A DNA stretch of 64,000 bases. It comes from Microvelia longipes (Eukaryota; Arthropoda; Insecta; Hemiptera; Veliidae). Below the pieces are notes generated by a model. That model saw only the letters and a program-made list of their open reading frames with translations, made no database searches and had not been told where the DNA came from. Location of the stretch: positions 46,347,435 through 46,411,434 of the forward strand of contig JACMZG010001908.1 in NCBI GenBank assembly GCA_018340805.1, in the 5' to 3' direction. Positions 1-9,355 of this stretch are shown in pieces (the first letter of the stretch is position 1; each line of letters begins with the position of its first letter). The translations under genes and the position numbers were made by a program.

Positions 1-585
1 TCTTGGGATTACTCATCCATCGACTCTTCATCATTCTAGCGCTGAAAAGCGGATGGAAAGACTTGATTACCCTCAACAGCTCGTTGTTTGGTTGAATAAA
101 AATAAATAATAAAATGTCAGAAATAAAAATATGTGACAGTTTCACGCTGTCACCACTAGACTGTACTACTTGAGCCTCCTGCATCCCATCAACTATTTTT
201 TTTAAATCTTTGAGTGAGCCATCTATGTTAATATTATTTATCTATGATCCTAAGTGACGGAAACGGTATTTTTATTTAAAAACAAAAATCATGAATATAT
301 TTTTGTTTATAATCCTTGTTAGTTTTAATATTATAGCATACTATTAATAATAAAGTTAATAAAATCTTAATTAGTAAAATCAAATTTGTGAGAAAGCCTC
401 TCAGGCCCGCGAAGCGGGCCTGTGTGGAGAGGCTGTGAAAATTCGCTAGGTACATGGCAAAATGCCATGTAACAAGAACAATAATGAAACAACACATCAT
501 ACAAAACAACAACAATGTGGCCGCGAAGCGGACGAGGCGCGAAGCGCCGAGGCCGTGTAGCGGCTACGGGCCGAAGGCCCGTATT
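1..585 (+). repeat. Dispersed repeat A, copy 1 (GC mini-hairpin tail)
   Basis: The sequence recurs almost base for base at 2,792-3,358, including the opening TCTTGGGAT and the phrase GCGGATGGAAAGACTTG. Its tail (about 405-585) is abruptly GC-rich and built from short perfect inverted repeats around GAA or similar loops: GCCCGCGAAGCGGGC (about 407), CCGCGAAGCGG (521), GCGCGAAGCGC (537) and ACGGGCCGAAGGCCCGT (about 566). The copy starts at base 1, so it probably continues to the left. It holds no believable coding sequence; the short ORF at 454-642 lies in the hairpin run. Confidence 0.75.
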
Positions 586-1078
586 AATGACGTCTGGTTT
601 TGTGTGTATGCCTGGATGTGTGTATTAGCACGCAAAGTCTAACGGCGTTTAACGCTTCTATACAGCAACGTGACAGTACATTCTAGCTGCATCAAGAAAG
701 AATATTAATGCGTTCGGTCATTTACGCTAAAGGTCGTCTCCGCGACTGTACACCTAAGCTACAAAAATATGTAGTCGCAAAGAACTTTTTGATATTTAAC
801 GCTAGAACGCTTTTTCGCGTTACCCAGTAGCGTAGACGTCCCACTCTGTAAATACAGTATAAGTTTATTTATGAGAACAATTAAGAATGGACGTTTCTGC
901 TATTTCTTTATGGACATATTTAACAAAAGCGCTACTCTGTAATTACTTAACTGGGCGTTTTAACTACAATATTCATAGTAAATAAATGCCTTTTACATCC
1001 ATTGGTGTTAACACAAATTCTTTAATTTTTGCGGAGTTGACCGTTTTTCCGATAAATACTAAGATGTGGAATAAGCTT
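586..1078. other. Unassigned intergenic DNA
   Basis: AT-rich sequence with several isolated CpG-containing words but no recognisable gene, RNA or repeat. An 11-bp word TTGACCGTTTT at about 1,037 is repeated at about 1,300, flanking the foldback element. Confidence 0.4.
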
Positions 1079-1302
1079 ATAAATAAATAAAGTTTGCCAT
1101 TCAACAGATGATTTATTATTATAAAACAAAGCCAGCTCTCAACCAGATCGGTCATCATCAGTGCCTAGAACCCAAATAAATTAGAAGAATTTATTCTTCT
1201 AATTTATTGGGTCCTAGGCACTGATGATGACCGATCAGGTTGAGAGCTGGCTTTGTTTTAAAATAATAAATCATCTGTGGAAAGACAAACATTATTTATT
1301 TG
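1079..1302. mobile_element. Foldback MITE, family F, copy 1
   Basis: The two halves are near-perfect inverted repeats meeting at about 1,190 (AGAAGAATTTATTCTTCT). Paired words include CAGATGATTTATTATT with its complement, CAAAGCCAGCTCTCAACC with its complement, and GGTCATCATCAGTGCCTAG with its complement. The pairing continues with mismatches to the outer AT-rich edges, giving about 224 bp. Related ends occur at 26,262, 27,195 and 32,336. No coding capacity, so it is a non-autonomous foldback element. The flanking direct repeat TTGACCGTTTT could be an 11-bp target-site duplication but does not abut the arms exactly. Confidence 0.75.
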
Positions 1303-1431
1303 ACCGTTTTAGCGAATTTTCATTATGAAAATGACGCTTATGAGGTTGTTCGGATGACGGAAGTTGAGGGTGGGAGTGAGTGGAATCGGTTCCTATTGGC
1401 TTCCTGATAACAAAAATATATGCCCGAAAAA

Positions 1432-1435
1432 AGTT

Positions 1436-1517
<82 letters not shown>

Positions 1518-1521
1518 TATG

Positions 1522-1605
<84 letters not shown>

Positions 1606-1635
1606 TATATATATATATATATGTATATACATACA

Positions 1636-1722
<87 letters not shown>
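1432..1722. repeat. (AT)n microsatellite
   Basis: About 290 bp of almost pure alternating TA with occasional TG/TAC interruptions. The Tyr-Ile ORFs on both strands here are simple-repeat artefacts. Confidence 0.95.
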
Positions 1723-1723
<1 letters not shown>

Positions 1724-1739
1724 GTATGTAAGAGTTTTA

Positions 1740-1875
1740 CCCTTTCGTATGGCGAACGATAACTCTCGAAGGCGTTGTCAAATTGAAACGAAACTTTGCA
1801 AATCGCGAGATGTTGTGGAGGTTACGAGGCCTATTGTTTATAAAAACTTTATGACGTCATCAACCAAAGTTATGA
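1740..1875 (+). repeat. Dispersed repeat D, copy 1
   Basis: Matches 35,980-36,110 with divergence. Shared words are ACGATAACT, GAAACGAAACT-like, TTGTTTATAAAA and a TGACGTCAT palindrome (1,852-1,860) followed by AACC. It directly follows an (AT)n tract, as the other copy lies near one. No coding potential seen. Confidence 0.45.
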
Positions 1876-2064
1876 CGTGATAAAAAAAAATTTTTTTGAA
1901 ACTTGAAATGGCTTTAAAACAAGGTATTTCGTGTTTAGGTAGACGGCTAGCTGAATCGATTAAGACCAATTTCAGCTCAATCGAACCATCACAAATGGCG
2001 CAAACAGTATACATATATATATAATGTTGTCTATATGTATACGTCTAGGTCAAAGACGTAGTAG

Positions 2065-2072
2065 TATAAAAG
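2065..2072 (+). promoter_or_regulatory. TATA-box-like TATAAAAG
   Basis: A consensus TATA box lying 62 bp upstream of the ATG at 2,134. In AT-rich DNA such an octamer can arise by chance, so only its spacing to a short ORF makes it worth listing. Confidence 0.25.
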
Positions 2073-2133
2073 ATAGACCTCTACTTCTTGCTCCATTCTG
2101 GTAAGCCTTCTGTCCCAGAGAGACAGGACAAAA

Positions 2134-2304
2134 ATGGCTTCCACTAAACCACGCCGAGCAAAGCAGGCCCGTAAAGCGGAAGAACCTCGAAGTAGTCTTT
2201 ATATGGTCGAAGTCATTCTAAAACGATTGCGACCGGTTTCAGCTCAATCAGACAATCCTAAGATAGATGGTTCACTCCCGAGTGTAGTAGGAACACTCAA
2301 TTGA
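2134..2304 (+). CDS. Unrecognised short ORF, basic N-terminus
   Basis: A 56-codon ATG-to-TGA frame that is noticeably less AT-rich than its surroundings. The N-terminal 20 residues are rich in Lys, Arg and Ala (MASTKPRRAKQARKAEEP), followed by SSLYMVEVILKR. That second stretch faintly recalls the start of a chromodomain, but no aromatic cage or core follows, so I do not assign it. The 3' part lies in a local duplication: the phrase TTTCAGCTCAATC occurs at about 1,970 and again at about 2,237. A TATA-like box precedes it. It may be a fragment of a host or transposon gene, or chance. Confidence 0.25.
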   Translation: MASTKPRRAKQARKAEEPRSSLYMVEVILKRLRPVSAQSDNPKIDGSLPSVVGTLN

Positions 2305-2636
2305 CAAGTTTGTGTTTATGATTTAAGTTGGGGGCCTCATCACTAGAGTCTTGAATAGCGCTAGTAGTAAAAATATATTTGCTCTATTCTCTATTAGATT
2401 GTGCTGTAGTATTTTTTTAAAAACAAACAGTTGCTAATCGTTTAGTAAAATAAAATAAAAGTAAACAAAGATCTATGGTATGCTGTAGTATTCGCGATGT
2501 ATTTTTGTTTTATAAAACTTTGGGGCCTCATCACGCGAAGCAGCACCATCGTTTTCTTAAAAAAAAAAAACAATAATTCATTCTTAGTTTTTTAGACTTA
2601 ACATTTAAATTTGCTATCTGAGTATAACATCTCGGG

Positions 2637-2703
2637 TTGGCGCAAACGGATAAGTAAAGAAAACAAACAAAAATTGAAACTCTGACATTAGAGGTTCAAA
2701 TCC
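2637..2703 (+). promoter_or_regulatory. tRNA-like pol III promoter (box A and box B)
   Basis: TGGCGCAAACGG (about 2,638-2,650) fits the eukaryotic box A pattern TRGYNNANNNGG, and GGTTCAAATCC (2,693-2,703) is a perfect box B (GGTTCRANNCC). The spacing of about 54 bp is in the tRNA range. The arms do not fold into a full cloverleaf, so this is a tRNA-derived SINE head rather than a tRNA gene. It lies just upstream of repeat A copy 2. Confidence 0.6.
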
Positions 2704-3358
2704 AAGGGGGGACGACAGAATGGGTGAAGTAAGAGTGAGAAATTATTTTTTTTCACTTTTTACCAATTTATAAGAAATTCTTATAGAGCTTTCTTGGGAT
2801 CGCTCATCCATCGATCCTCATCATTCTAGCGCTGAAAAAGCGGATGGAAAGACTTGATTACCCTCAACAGCTCGTTGTTTGGTTGAATAAAAATAAATAA
2901 ATAAAATGTCAGAAATAAAAATATGTGACAGTTTCACGCTGCCACCACTAGACTGTACTACTTAAGCCTCCTGCATCCCATCAAATATTTTTTTTAAATC
3001 TTTGAGTGAGCCATCTATGTTATTATTGTTTATCTTTGATCCTAAGTGACGGAAACGGTATTTTTATTTAAAAACATAAATCATGAATATATTTTTGTTT
3101 ATAAAAAGTATTAATAAAATCTTAATTAGTAAAATCAAATTTGTGGAAGCCTCTCAGGCCCGCGAAGCGGGCCTGTGTGGAGAGGCTGTGAAAATTCGCT
3201 AGGTACATGGCAAAATGCCATGTAACAAGAACAATAATGAAACAACACATCATACAAAACAACAAAAATGTGGCGCGAGCGGCCACAGGGAGGCCCCGGG
3301 CCGCGAAGCGGCCCGGTGGGCGAGGCCGCGTAGCGGCTACGGGCCGAAGGCCCGTATT
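2637..3358 (+). mobile_element. Repeat A copy 2: tRNA-headed SINE-like element
   Basis: The element comprises a tRNA-like pol III head (2,637-2,703), a body matching window positions 1-400 (from 2,792), and a GC-rich tail of mini-hairpins (about 3,150-3,358), including GCCCGCGAAGCGGGC and GGCCGCGAAGCGGCC. The absence of an ORF, the pol III head and the repeated occurrence fit a SINE. Whether head and body form one transposing unit is an inference, because the copy at position 1 is cut by the window edge. Confidence 0.5.
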
Positions 3359-4834
3359 TGATTATTGAATTTTAATTGATATCCGTCTACGCGAGTGTTA
3401 AAGCTATTATTTTTAGCTGAAATGTTATGGTCGCGTTGTCGACCAGTCGCGCAAAACGAATCCTACCGGCACGCATAATTCTCACTTTTAGATTTAAAAC
3501 TTAGCTCAAAAACAAACTTTGGGTCATTTTTGCTGCCCGGAAATTGAAGATTATTGTTTATTGCAAGAACGAAGTTACACACTTTGAACGTGGGTGGAAG
3601 CGAAGCCGAAGTAATTGATCCTTATGGCTTTAGCCGCCATGACATTAGACGACGCGAGTCCTAAATTGTGTGGAAAAGTCCCTAGGTGCGTACCCTGTAC
3701 CTGATTTTTTGTTGTTTAGTTTATCATTTATTTCATTTAAATGGGAAGTGTAAGAACTTAATATTTTATTGCGCCTAATCATACTGGGTACATTTAGATT
3801 TTTTTTTTAATTATTAATAATGACTAATAATATTTTACTGTATAAATGCATAAAATTGATACAAGTATCATATATAATTAAGTAAGACGGTAGTGAAGTG
3901 CTTTGCTACTTTAGAAATTAATTAATGACTCGTAACGCGCACCAAGAAACAAATTTCTACAGTGCCAAAATGGCACTTTACCTCCTAGTTTCCTACAGAG
4001 CTCTTTTCATTTTCGTAGTACTTGGTATTATGCTTGAAAGACGTTTGTATAATATACTATTATTATATTGCGTAACAACAATATCATTACGCTGTATGAT
4101 ATTGCTCTTCTATTTAGTGAACATTATATTCCTTTATCTGAAGTTAAGTTTCCGACCAACTAAACACGTATAGAATTTGGAAATTTATCGCTTTTCTTTC
4201 AAAGTAAATTGTTTGTAATTGAAAAAGAAAATTGGAGTTTCGTAAGGTCACAACTTGTTATAAGAGATAACATTAACCTTTTTACCAGTGTTAAGATAGC
4301 TTTGGATGATTGAGTACGTTAGAATTTCCACAAGTGTGAAAACCCAGAGAAATTGCCTGTCGTTTGGCTTATGTCCAACCCTACCTCTGTCTCCGAGTCC
4401 TTTATTCCTCTTCTGAGGCAAGTTTGCCAACCTCCTAACCTCTTAACACACAGCTGCCTTGGGTCTGAACATTTTTTCGATTCTTGGAGTGTTAGTATTT
4501 TATTTGGATATTTCAAGTATATTTTTATTTAAGCCCCTAAATGTTATCTAATATTATAAGGATTGTTACAAGAATATTTTATACTTTTAATTTATTTTAT
4601 GATTTTGATAAAATTTGTTATTATATTACAACATCCATTCATTTTATGCAGGGTTTTTGCAAAATTTAATATCCCGATTCTAATTGACTCTTTATCAGTG
4701 TCCATAGTCATCCATCATTTTCATGATTATTATCAAATATTGTGCGGCGCAAGGTTCAAAATACTGTATTATAAAAATTATATTTACATCATATAAAATC
4801 CAATGCTTAGTTTTGTAATTTTTCAAATTAAGAA
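3359..4834. other. Unassigned AT-rich DNA
   Basis: No gene recognised. A minus-strand frame at 4,319-4,516 (65 codons, containing RLGGWQTCLRRG) is open but matches nothing I know. The plus-strand frame 3,925-4,173 is hydrophobic low-complexity translation of AT-rich DNA. Confidence 0.3.
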
Positions 4835-4925
4835 ATTGGGTAAAGGGTACCTCGGTACTTCTCCTCTCAACTTCTGATTCGCTTCGCTTGTCCTCAGAAT
4901 TTAATGGTTATCCGAAGTTTAAGGT
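4835..4925 (-). repeat. Dispersed repeat B fragment
   Basis: Contains GGGTAAAGGGTACCTCGGTAC and a CTGATTCGCTTCGCTTGTCC block flanked by TTCTGA/TCAGAA inverted repeats. The same words recur at 21,925-22,055, 30,620-30,775 and, in the opposite sense, at 32,966-33,118. Strand is set by the copy linked to the 5S-like head at 32,879. Confidence 0.5.
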
Positions 4926-6810
4926 GGTCAACTTCATCACCATCAACTTCATCACCACTCACCATCACCACTTCAAAACACCACAAAATTCAAATCAAAT
5001 TTAAGCACCAAATACAATAGAAGTCCTCATATTTACGGACATTAAATTCGAAATAAACAACAACAACAAGGTGGTATTACTTCAGTCTCGCTCCATTTGA
5101 CCTTAAAATTATTAGGGCTCCAAATATCAAGGGTGGTATAGTGTTAGGTTAACTAAAGCTTAGAGAAGTAATGCGGTAGATAGGCATTCAATCAAATAAT
5201 ACCGGTAATACTGGTATTCACGGAAGCATTAAGAACTGTGCTCATAGTTAGCAGCCTAGTCTTTATAACTATAGCTCTATAAGAATATCAGCTCTATAAT
5301 TTATCAATATAAAATAAGAATTATTGTAAATTTTATGCGGTAAAACGTCATAAATTTTACAGATATAAACAAATGTGTGACTCTTATGACTCAGCGAAAT
5401 AGGTTATCGTAGTTTAAAATAGGTTATCGTAGCCTTTTATGTTCACTTTTAGTTACTATGCAATATAAGACAATCGATAAATTAATACTGTCCTTTATAT
5501 TTTAGGTTTGCAGACATAAGTATGTTAGGAGTCAGGCAAAATAAAGAGTGTCTTAATTTTTTACAAATGCTATAACACGGTGCCCAATACTAATAATATA
5601 AACCAACAATTTTTGTTTTATTTATTTATTGTGGAGCTTAATTAAACATTATTAGCTCCACGCAACAACTATAATTAACATATGTCAGACAAGAAAAACA
5701 ACATAAAGGTAAAGGTGTTTTGGATTTGAACTGTTTTTATATTGATTGGGTCAGTTTTTGATAGAAAGTATTAGAAAAATTAGGAAGTTTTGTTTTGAAT
5801 AAGATTAGTCGTTTAAACAATACGTTGTATATTAAACTTATCACCACTAAAAATTGCTTCACTTTTCTTTAAAATGTCTAAGTTTTACTACAATTTTTAT
5901 TAACATTTCTATGCTTATAAATGAAAAAGAGGAAATGAAGTAGAGTGTAATCAAAAAATCTCCTCCTAACTGCTCTAAAACGAAGCAGTTAAAAACAAAC
6001 AGTTTTTGTATTTTCTTAGGCACATATTACCGTATAATGACTTACTTTATATAAGGTTTTTATTATAATAAAGGCCATTTAAAGTTGATAAAAAAGGCCA
6101 GTTGGCAGTTAAAAGATTCCAAAGGGTTTTAAAATTCATGAGTTGCTCAAGAGTGGGAAAAAAAGAGTTGAAGTTTGAGACTGTGGAAAAGTTTTTACTC
6201 AAGTTGAAGAGATAGGGATGTATTATGAGAGTTTTCCTACAACCTTCCTACCTTACTCAAATACACCTACCTGAATCCAGGTTTTTTTTATATAAAAACT
6301 TCACATACTCTGTTATATTTCCAGTGCAGCCTAAGTTAGTTTTCCTAGGAGGTTAAACTTCACTTTAAAAAAGCAAATCTCGAAGAAAAAATCATTTTTT
6401 ACATTTTAAAATATTTTTTTTTAATTACTGATTTTTATTATTAGTAAAATGGTAGTAATAAAAATACTTGTGTATTTTTCTGACTTGTCTGTTTAATTTA
6501 AAAAAATGTGGTACATCAAAAAACTTTTTATTTTCTGCCAACTAGCTTTGATTAACTTTAAAATTTGAATTTTATCCAACGTTTTAGGTGATTTAATTTT
6601 AGTTTAGCAACAGTCAACCTCATAGTATCTATGGCCAGAGAGTTATACCATTGGACTCGCTGCGCACTTCTACATATAGAATAAGCTTCCCTGTGACTAG
6701 GGTAATATCTTAGTGTCCAAACTTTCTATCTTAAATTTTTATTGTGAATCCTAGGTTTAAAGAAATAATTCAGGTAATGCTTGTTCATACTTTTGAGTGT
6801 CTAAAAATGA
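4926..6810. other. Unassigned AT-rich DNA
   Basis: No coding region, RNA or clear repeat family. A small inverted repeat GTGGAGCT/AGCTCCAC lies at about 5,631-5,661. Confidence 0.3.
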
Positions 6811-6950
6811 GGTCAGGCCTCTTGGCCGCTACGCGGCTTCGGTGCTAGAGGCGGCTTCGCGTCCCACTTGCTTCCCTGTGGGCGCTTGGCGGCCACATGC
6901 TTGTTGTCCTAGTTTGCCATATTTTCACGATGTAAGTAAATTTTCAAAAG
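6811..6950 (-). repeat. Repeat A copy 3, diverged tail in inverse orientation
   Basis: Read on the minus strand, this GC-rich patch follows the tail of repeat A in order: CAAC..ATGTGGCC, CCACAGGG-like, CGCGAAGCCGCC and CCGCGTAGCGGCC. Several hairpins have lost perfect pairing. The 70-codon frame at 6,797-7,009 is a translation of this repeat and not a gene. Confidence 0.5.
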
Positions 6951-7180
6951 TATTTATCAAAAAACGTGATTTGTTTACTTTATGTTGTATATGTCAATTA
7001 ATAACATAAGAACTAATAGTGATAATTAACTTTAACTTCGTACTTTTGTTAACTATACATAGTAATACATATTAAAAAACTATCCCTACTTAACTTATCC
7101 CTATGCCTTACATAATTTTTAATTATTTTTTGATAAAACCCTATATTTGCAATAGGGTGGATTTTGCTTTTCCTTATTAA

Positions 7181-7215
7181 GGCCTGATAATGGCAAGCTT
7201 GGCCGAAACGTCGCC
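7181..7215 (+). ncRNA. Hammerhead-ribozyme-like motif (PLE-tail type)
   Basis: The order CTGATAA, then a GGC/GCC stem around AAGCTT, then CGAAACGTC resembles the hammerhead core CUGANGA - stem II - GAAA. Hammerhead motifs are known in the terminal repeats of Penelope-like retroelements. Here the core reads CTGATAA, so the conserved G of CUGANGA is A, and self-cleavage is unlikely without a compensating structure. Similar motifs occur at 35,661-35,695 (minus) and in every PLE unit of this window. It may be the relic tail of an otherwise lost PLE. Confidence 0.4.
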
Positions 7216-8765
7216 TCAATAATTTAATTTTTATTACCCCGTTCTTGGACTATCAACAATAAAAATAAGTTAAAAGGGATACAACTCAACGTCTTGATCA
7301 GTAATGTATGCGTAAAGAAAAAATTTCAACCCTCTCTTTTTGATGATTTGTAAATTGTTAAAATGTGAGGTCATTATTGTGGGTTAATTACGTCACACAT
7401 ATTTCATAAACAATGTATGTATATTGTATATTCTTGATCAGTAAGTCCGCCCCTTCCAAACATTCACCCCCCCCCCCAATGATATGAACCTCATAAGCTC
7501 ATGCTTTCTTCGAAATTCGCTGAAATACTAAACATTATTATTTACTAATTTTAATTTATTTTTTCTTCAATACTGCCCTGTTTTTATTTCTTATTATCAA
7601 AGGTATGTCGTAAAATATTTCATCATATATTCATCTGATTAGACACTTTAGTAACGTTCTGAGTGGTTTCATAATGCTGTTTGCTGTGTCCCTGTGTCAG
7701 GCATAATTCCCGCAGTGTGTCGTGCTAGTTAAAAAATAGATTTTTATTGATATTTATATTTGTTTCAGGAATACAACTAAAGTACAACTCAAACCAGACT
7801 TGAGGTGAGTTTTTATATTCAGTATTGCCCTAACTCTAATTAATGGACTTATTTTGAATTTACAATCCCAACAGGTTAGGTAATTAACAATTTGTATCAG
7901 GAGTTAAATAAACATCTATACATTCACAAACATAGACACTCATTCCAAACAAATAGGTTGGTAATTATTTCTAAATATAATTCCAAATTTCAAACATTTA
8001 CTTTAACTTGTTCTTTTAGCAAATGATCAGAAAAATTACAAATTTTATAGAAAAAAAATATACTTTTAATATCGCTCAAAAGATATTATTTATGTTCTAA
8101 TTTAACATATTTTTCCATAGACAAACTTAACGTTTTTAAGTTTTCCATTACTACTTAAACTAGTGTATGACATTAATTCTTTCTTCTAGTCCAAAATGAT
8201 GATCATAATTGCCTATTATTTTAACCTAACCCCCAAACGTTTTATATATAATAATACTAATTAAATTTATAATATTACTCAACGTTATTAAATATATTTT
8301 TAGACAAATAAATAATTATTCTGCATAATGAAGCGTTTCCCTGTGACGCGCCATGCTGAGCCGACCCTGTAAAGTTAAAAGAACCGTATAACACAAATAA
8401 ACCCTAAATATTTCTAGTTATACCTAAGAAACCTTTTAGTAAAAGCGGCTAATCTACAAGGCTCTGTGAATTAGACGCAAAATGTCTGCACTAGGACTCA
8501 TAAGGTAGAACGCTAATGAATATCTAAAGTATTTAGCAAAATGGGCCTAACAATGTAGCCTACTTGCTAGGTGATCTATTACCTCCCTAATTACCACCAC
8601 TATTAACCGTTTTCAAATCGTCGAACGTATTTTTTTTAAATGCCTTTATTAAATAAACAATTAATTGTACAACAGTTAAATAACATAATATAAATAATGC
8701 TCTTATCTCCAGACGGTGTATAATGTAAAGTTTATTAACTAGTTTTAGTAAGTAAAGAAGCACTT
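7216..8765. other. Unassigned AT-rich DNA
   Basis: Apart from the 36-nt splice-flanked interval at 7,769, nothing with coding or structural signal was seen. The short C run at about 7,465-7,480 is simple sequence. Confidence 0.3.
7769..7804 (+). other. Candidate 36-nt exon with strong splice sites
   Basis: The upstream sequence TATTTGTTTCAG is a good acceptor with a T-rich tract, and the downstream GAG|GTGAGT matches the donor consensus. The 36-nt interval is divisible by three and open in one frame (NTTKVQLKPDL). No neighbouring exon was identified. Chance pairing of splice-like words is possible, so confidence is low. Confidence 0.2.
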
Positions 8766-8960
8766 TTCACTCCACTTTTTCACTCCAAGGGAGAAAAAGT
8801 TACTTTCTTCCCAAGGGAGAAAAAGTTACTTTTCACTCCCAAGGGAGAAAAAGTTACTTTTCCCCCAAGGGAGAAAAAGTTACTTTTTCCAAGAGAAAAG
8901 TTACTTTTCACTCCCAAGGGAGAAAAAGTTACTTTTCACTCCCAAGGGAGAAAAAGTTAT
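8766..8960 (+). repeat. Short tandem repeat, unit about 29-33 bp
   Basis: Six to seven copies of ACTCCCAAGGGAGAAAAAGT TACTTTTC-like units with small deletions in the middle copies. Each unit contains the near-palindrome CTCCCAAGGGAG, so the array alternates hairpin-forming cores with A- and T-rich spacers. Confidence 0.85.
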
Positions 8961-9069
8961 TGGGTATATGGTATATTATTATTGGGTTATTAGAGCCAAT
9001 TATACCAATTTTTTAGGGGAGTGGTACTCTTTTAAATTATACAGGTGACCGATCAAGTCTTTGCAATTT

Positions 9070-9355
9070 TCCCGGGGGTGGCACCCCCAAAATTTACAAG
9101 GGGGGCCGACCAAACAATTTTTTTTTATTGGTTCAAAATCCGTTTCAGGTCAAAAGAAGTTGTTTGGAGCAATAAAAAATGCTTTTTATTTTATTGGGTG
9201 CAACACCCCCAAAATTTATGAAGGGAGCAGACCAAAAAATTTTTTTTATTGACTCAAAATCCGTTTCAGGTCAAAGAAGTTGTCTGGAGCAAAAAAATTA
9301 GATTGTTTTTGGTGACAGCCCCCTAAATTTATAAGGGGGTCCGACCCAAAAAAAA
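9070..9355 (+). repeat. Three-copy tandem repeat, unit about 115-120 bp
   Basis: Three successive copies share CACCCCCAAAATTTA, then GACCAAA, TCAAAATCCGTTTCAGG and AAGAAGTTGT.TGGAGCAA. The third copy is truncated after the GGGGGTCCGACC block. Confidence 0.8.

Noticed and set aside
454..642. 62-codon ORF across the GC-rich hairpin run
   Set aside because: It is composed of translated mini-hairpins of repeat A, is not preserved in copy 2 and has no motif.
1292..1762. Long Tyr-Ile ORFs on both strands (also at 22.0-22.3, 30.8-31.1, 35.5, 36.4-36.9 and 38.3 kb)
   Set aside because: They are translations of (AT)n microsatellites, which lack stop codons when perfectly alternating.
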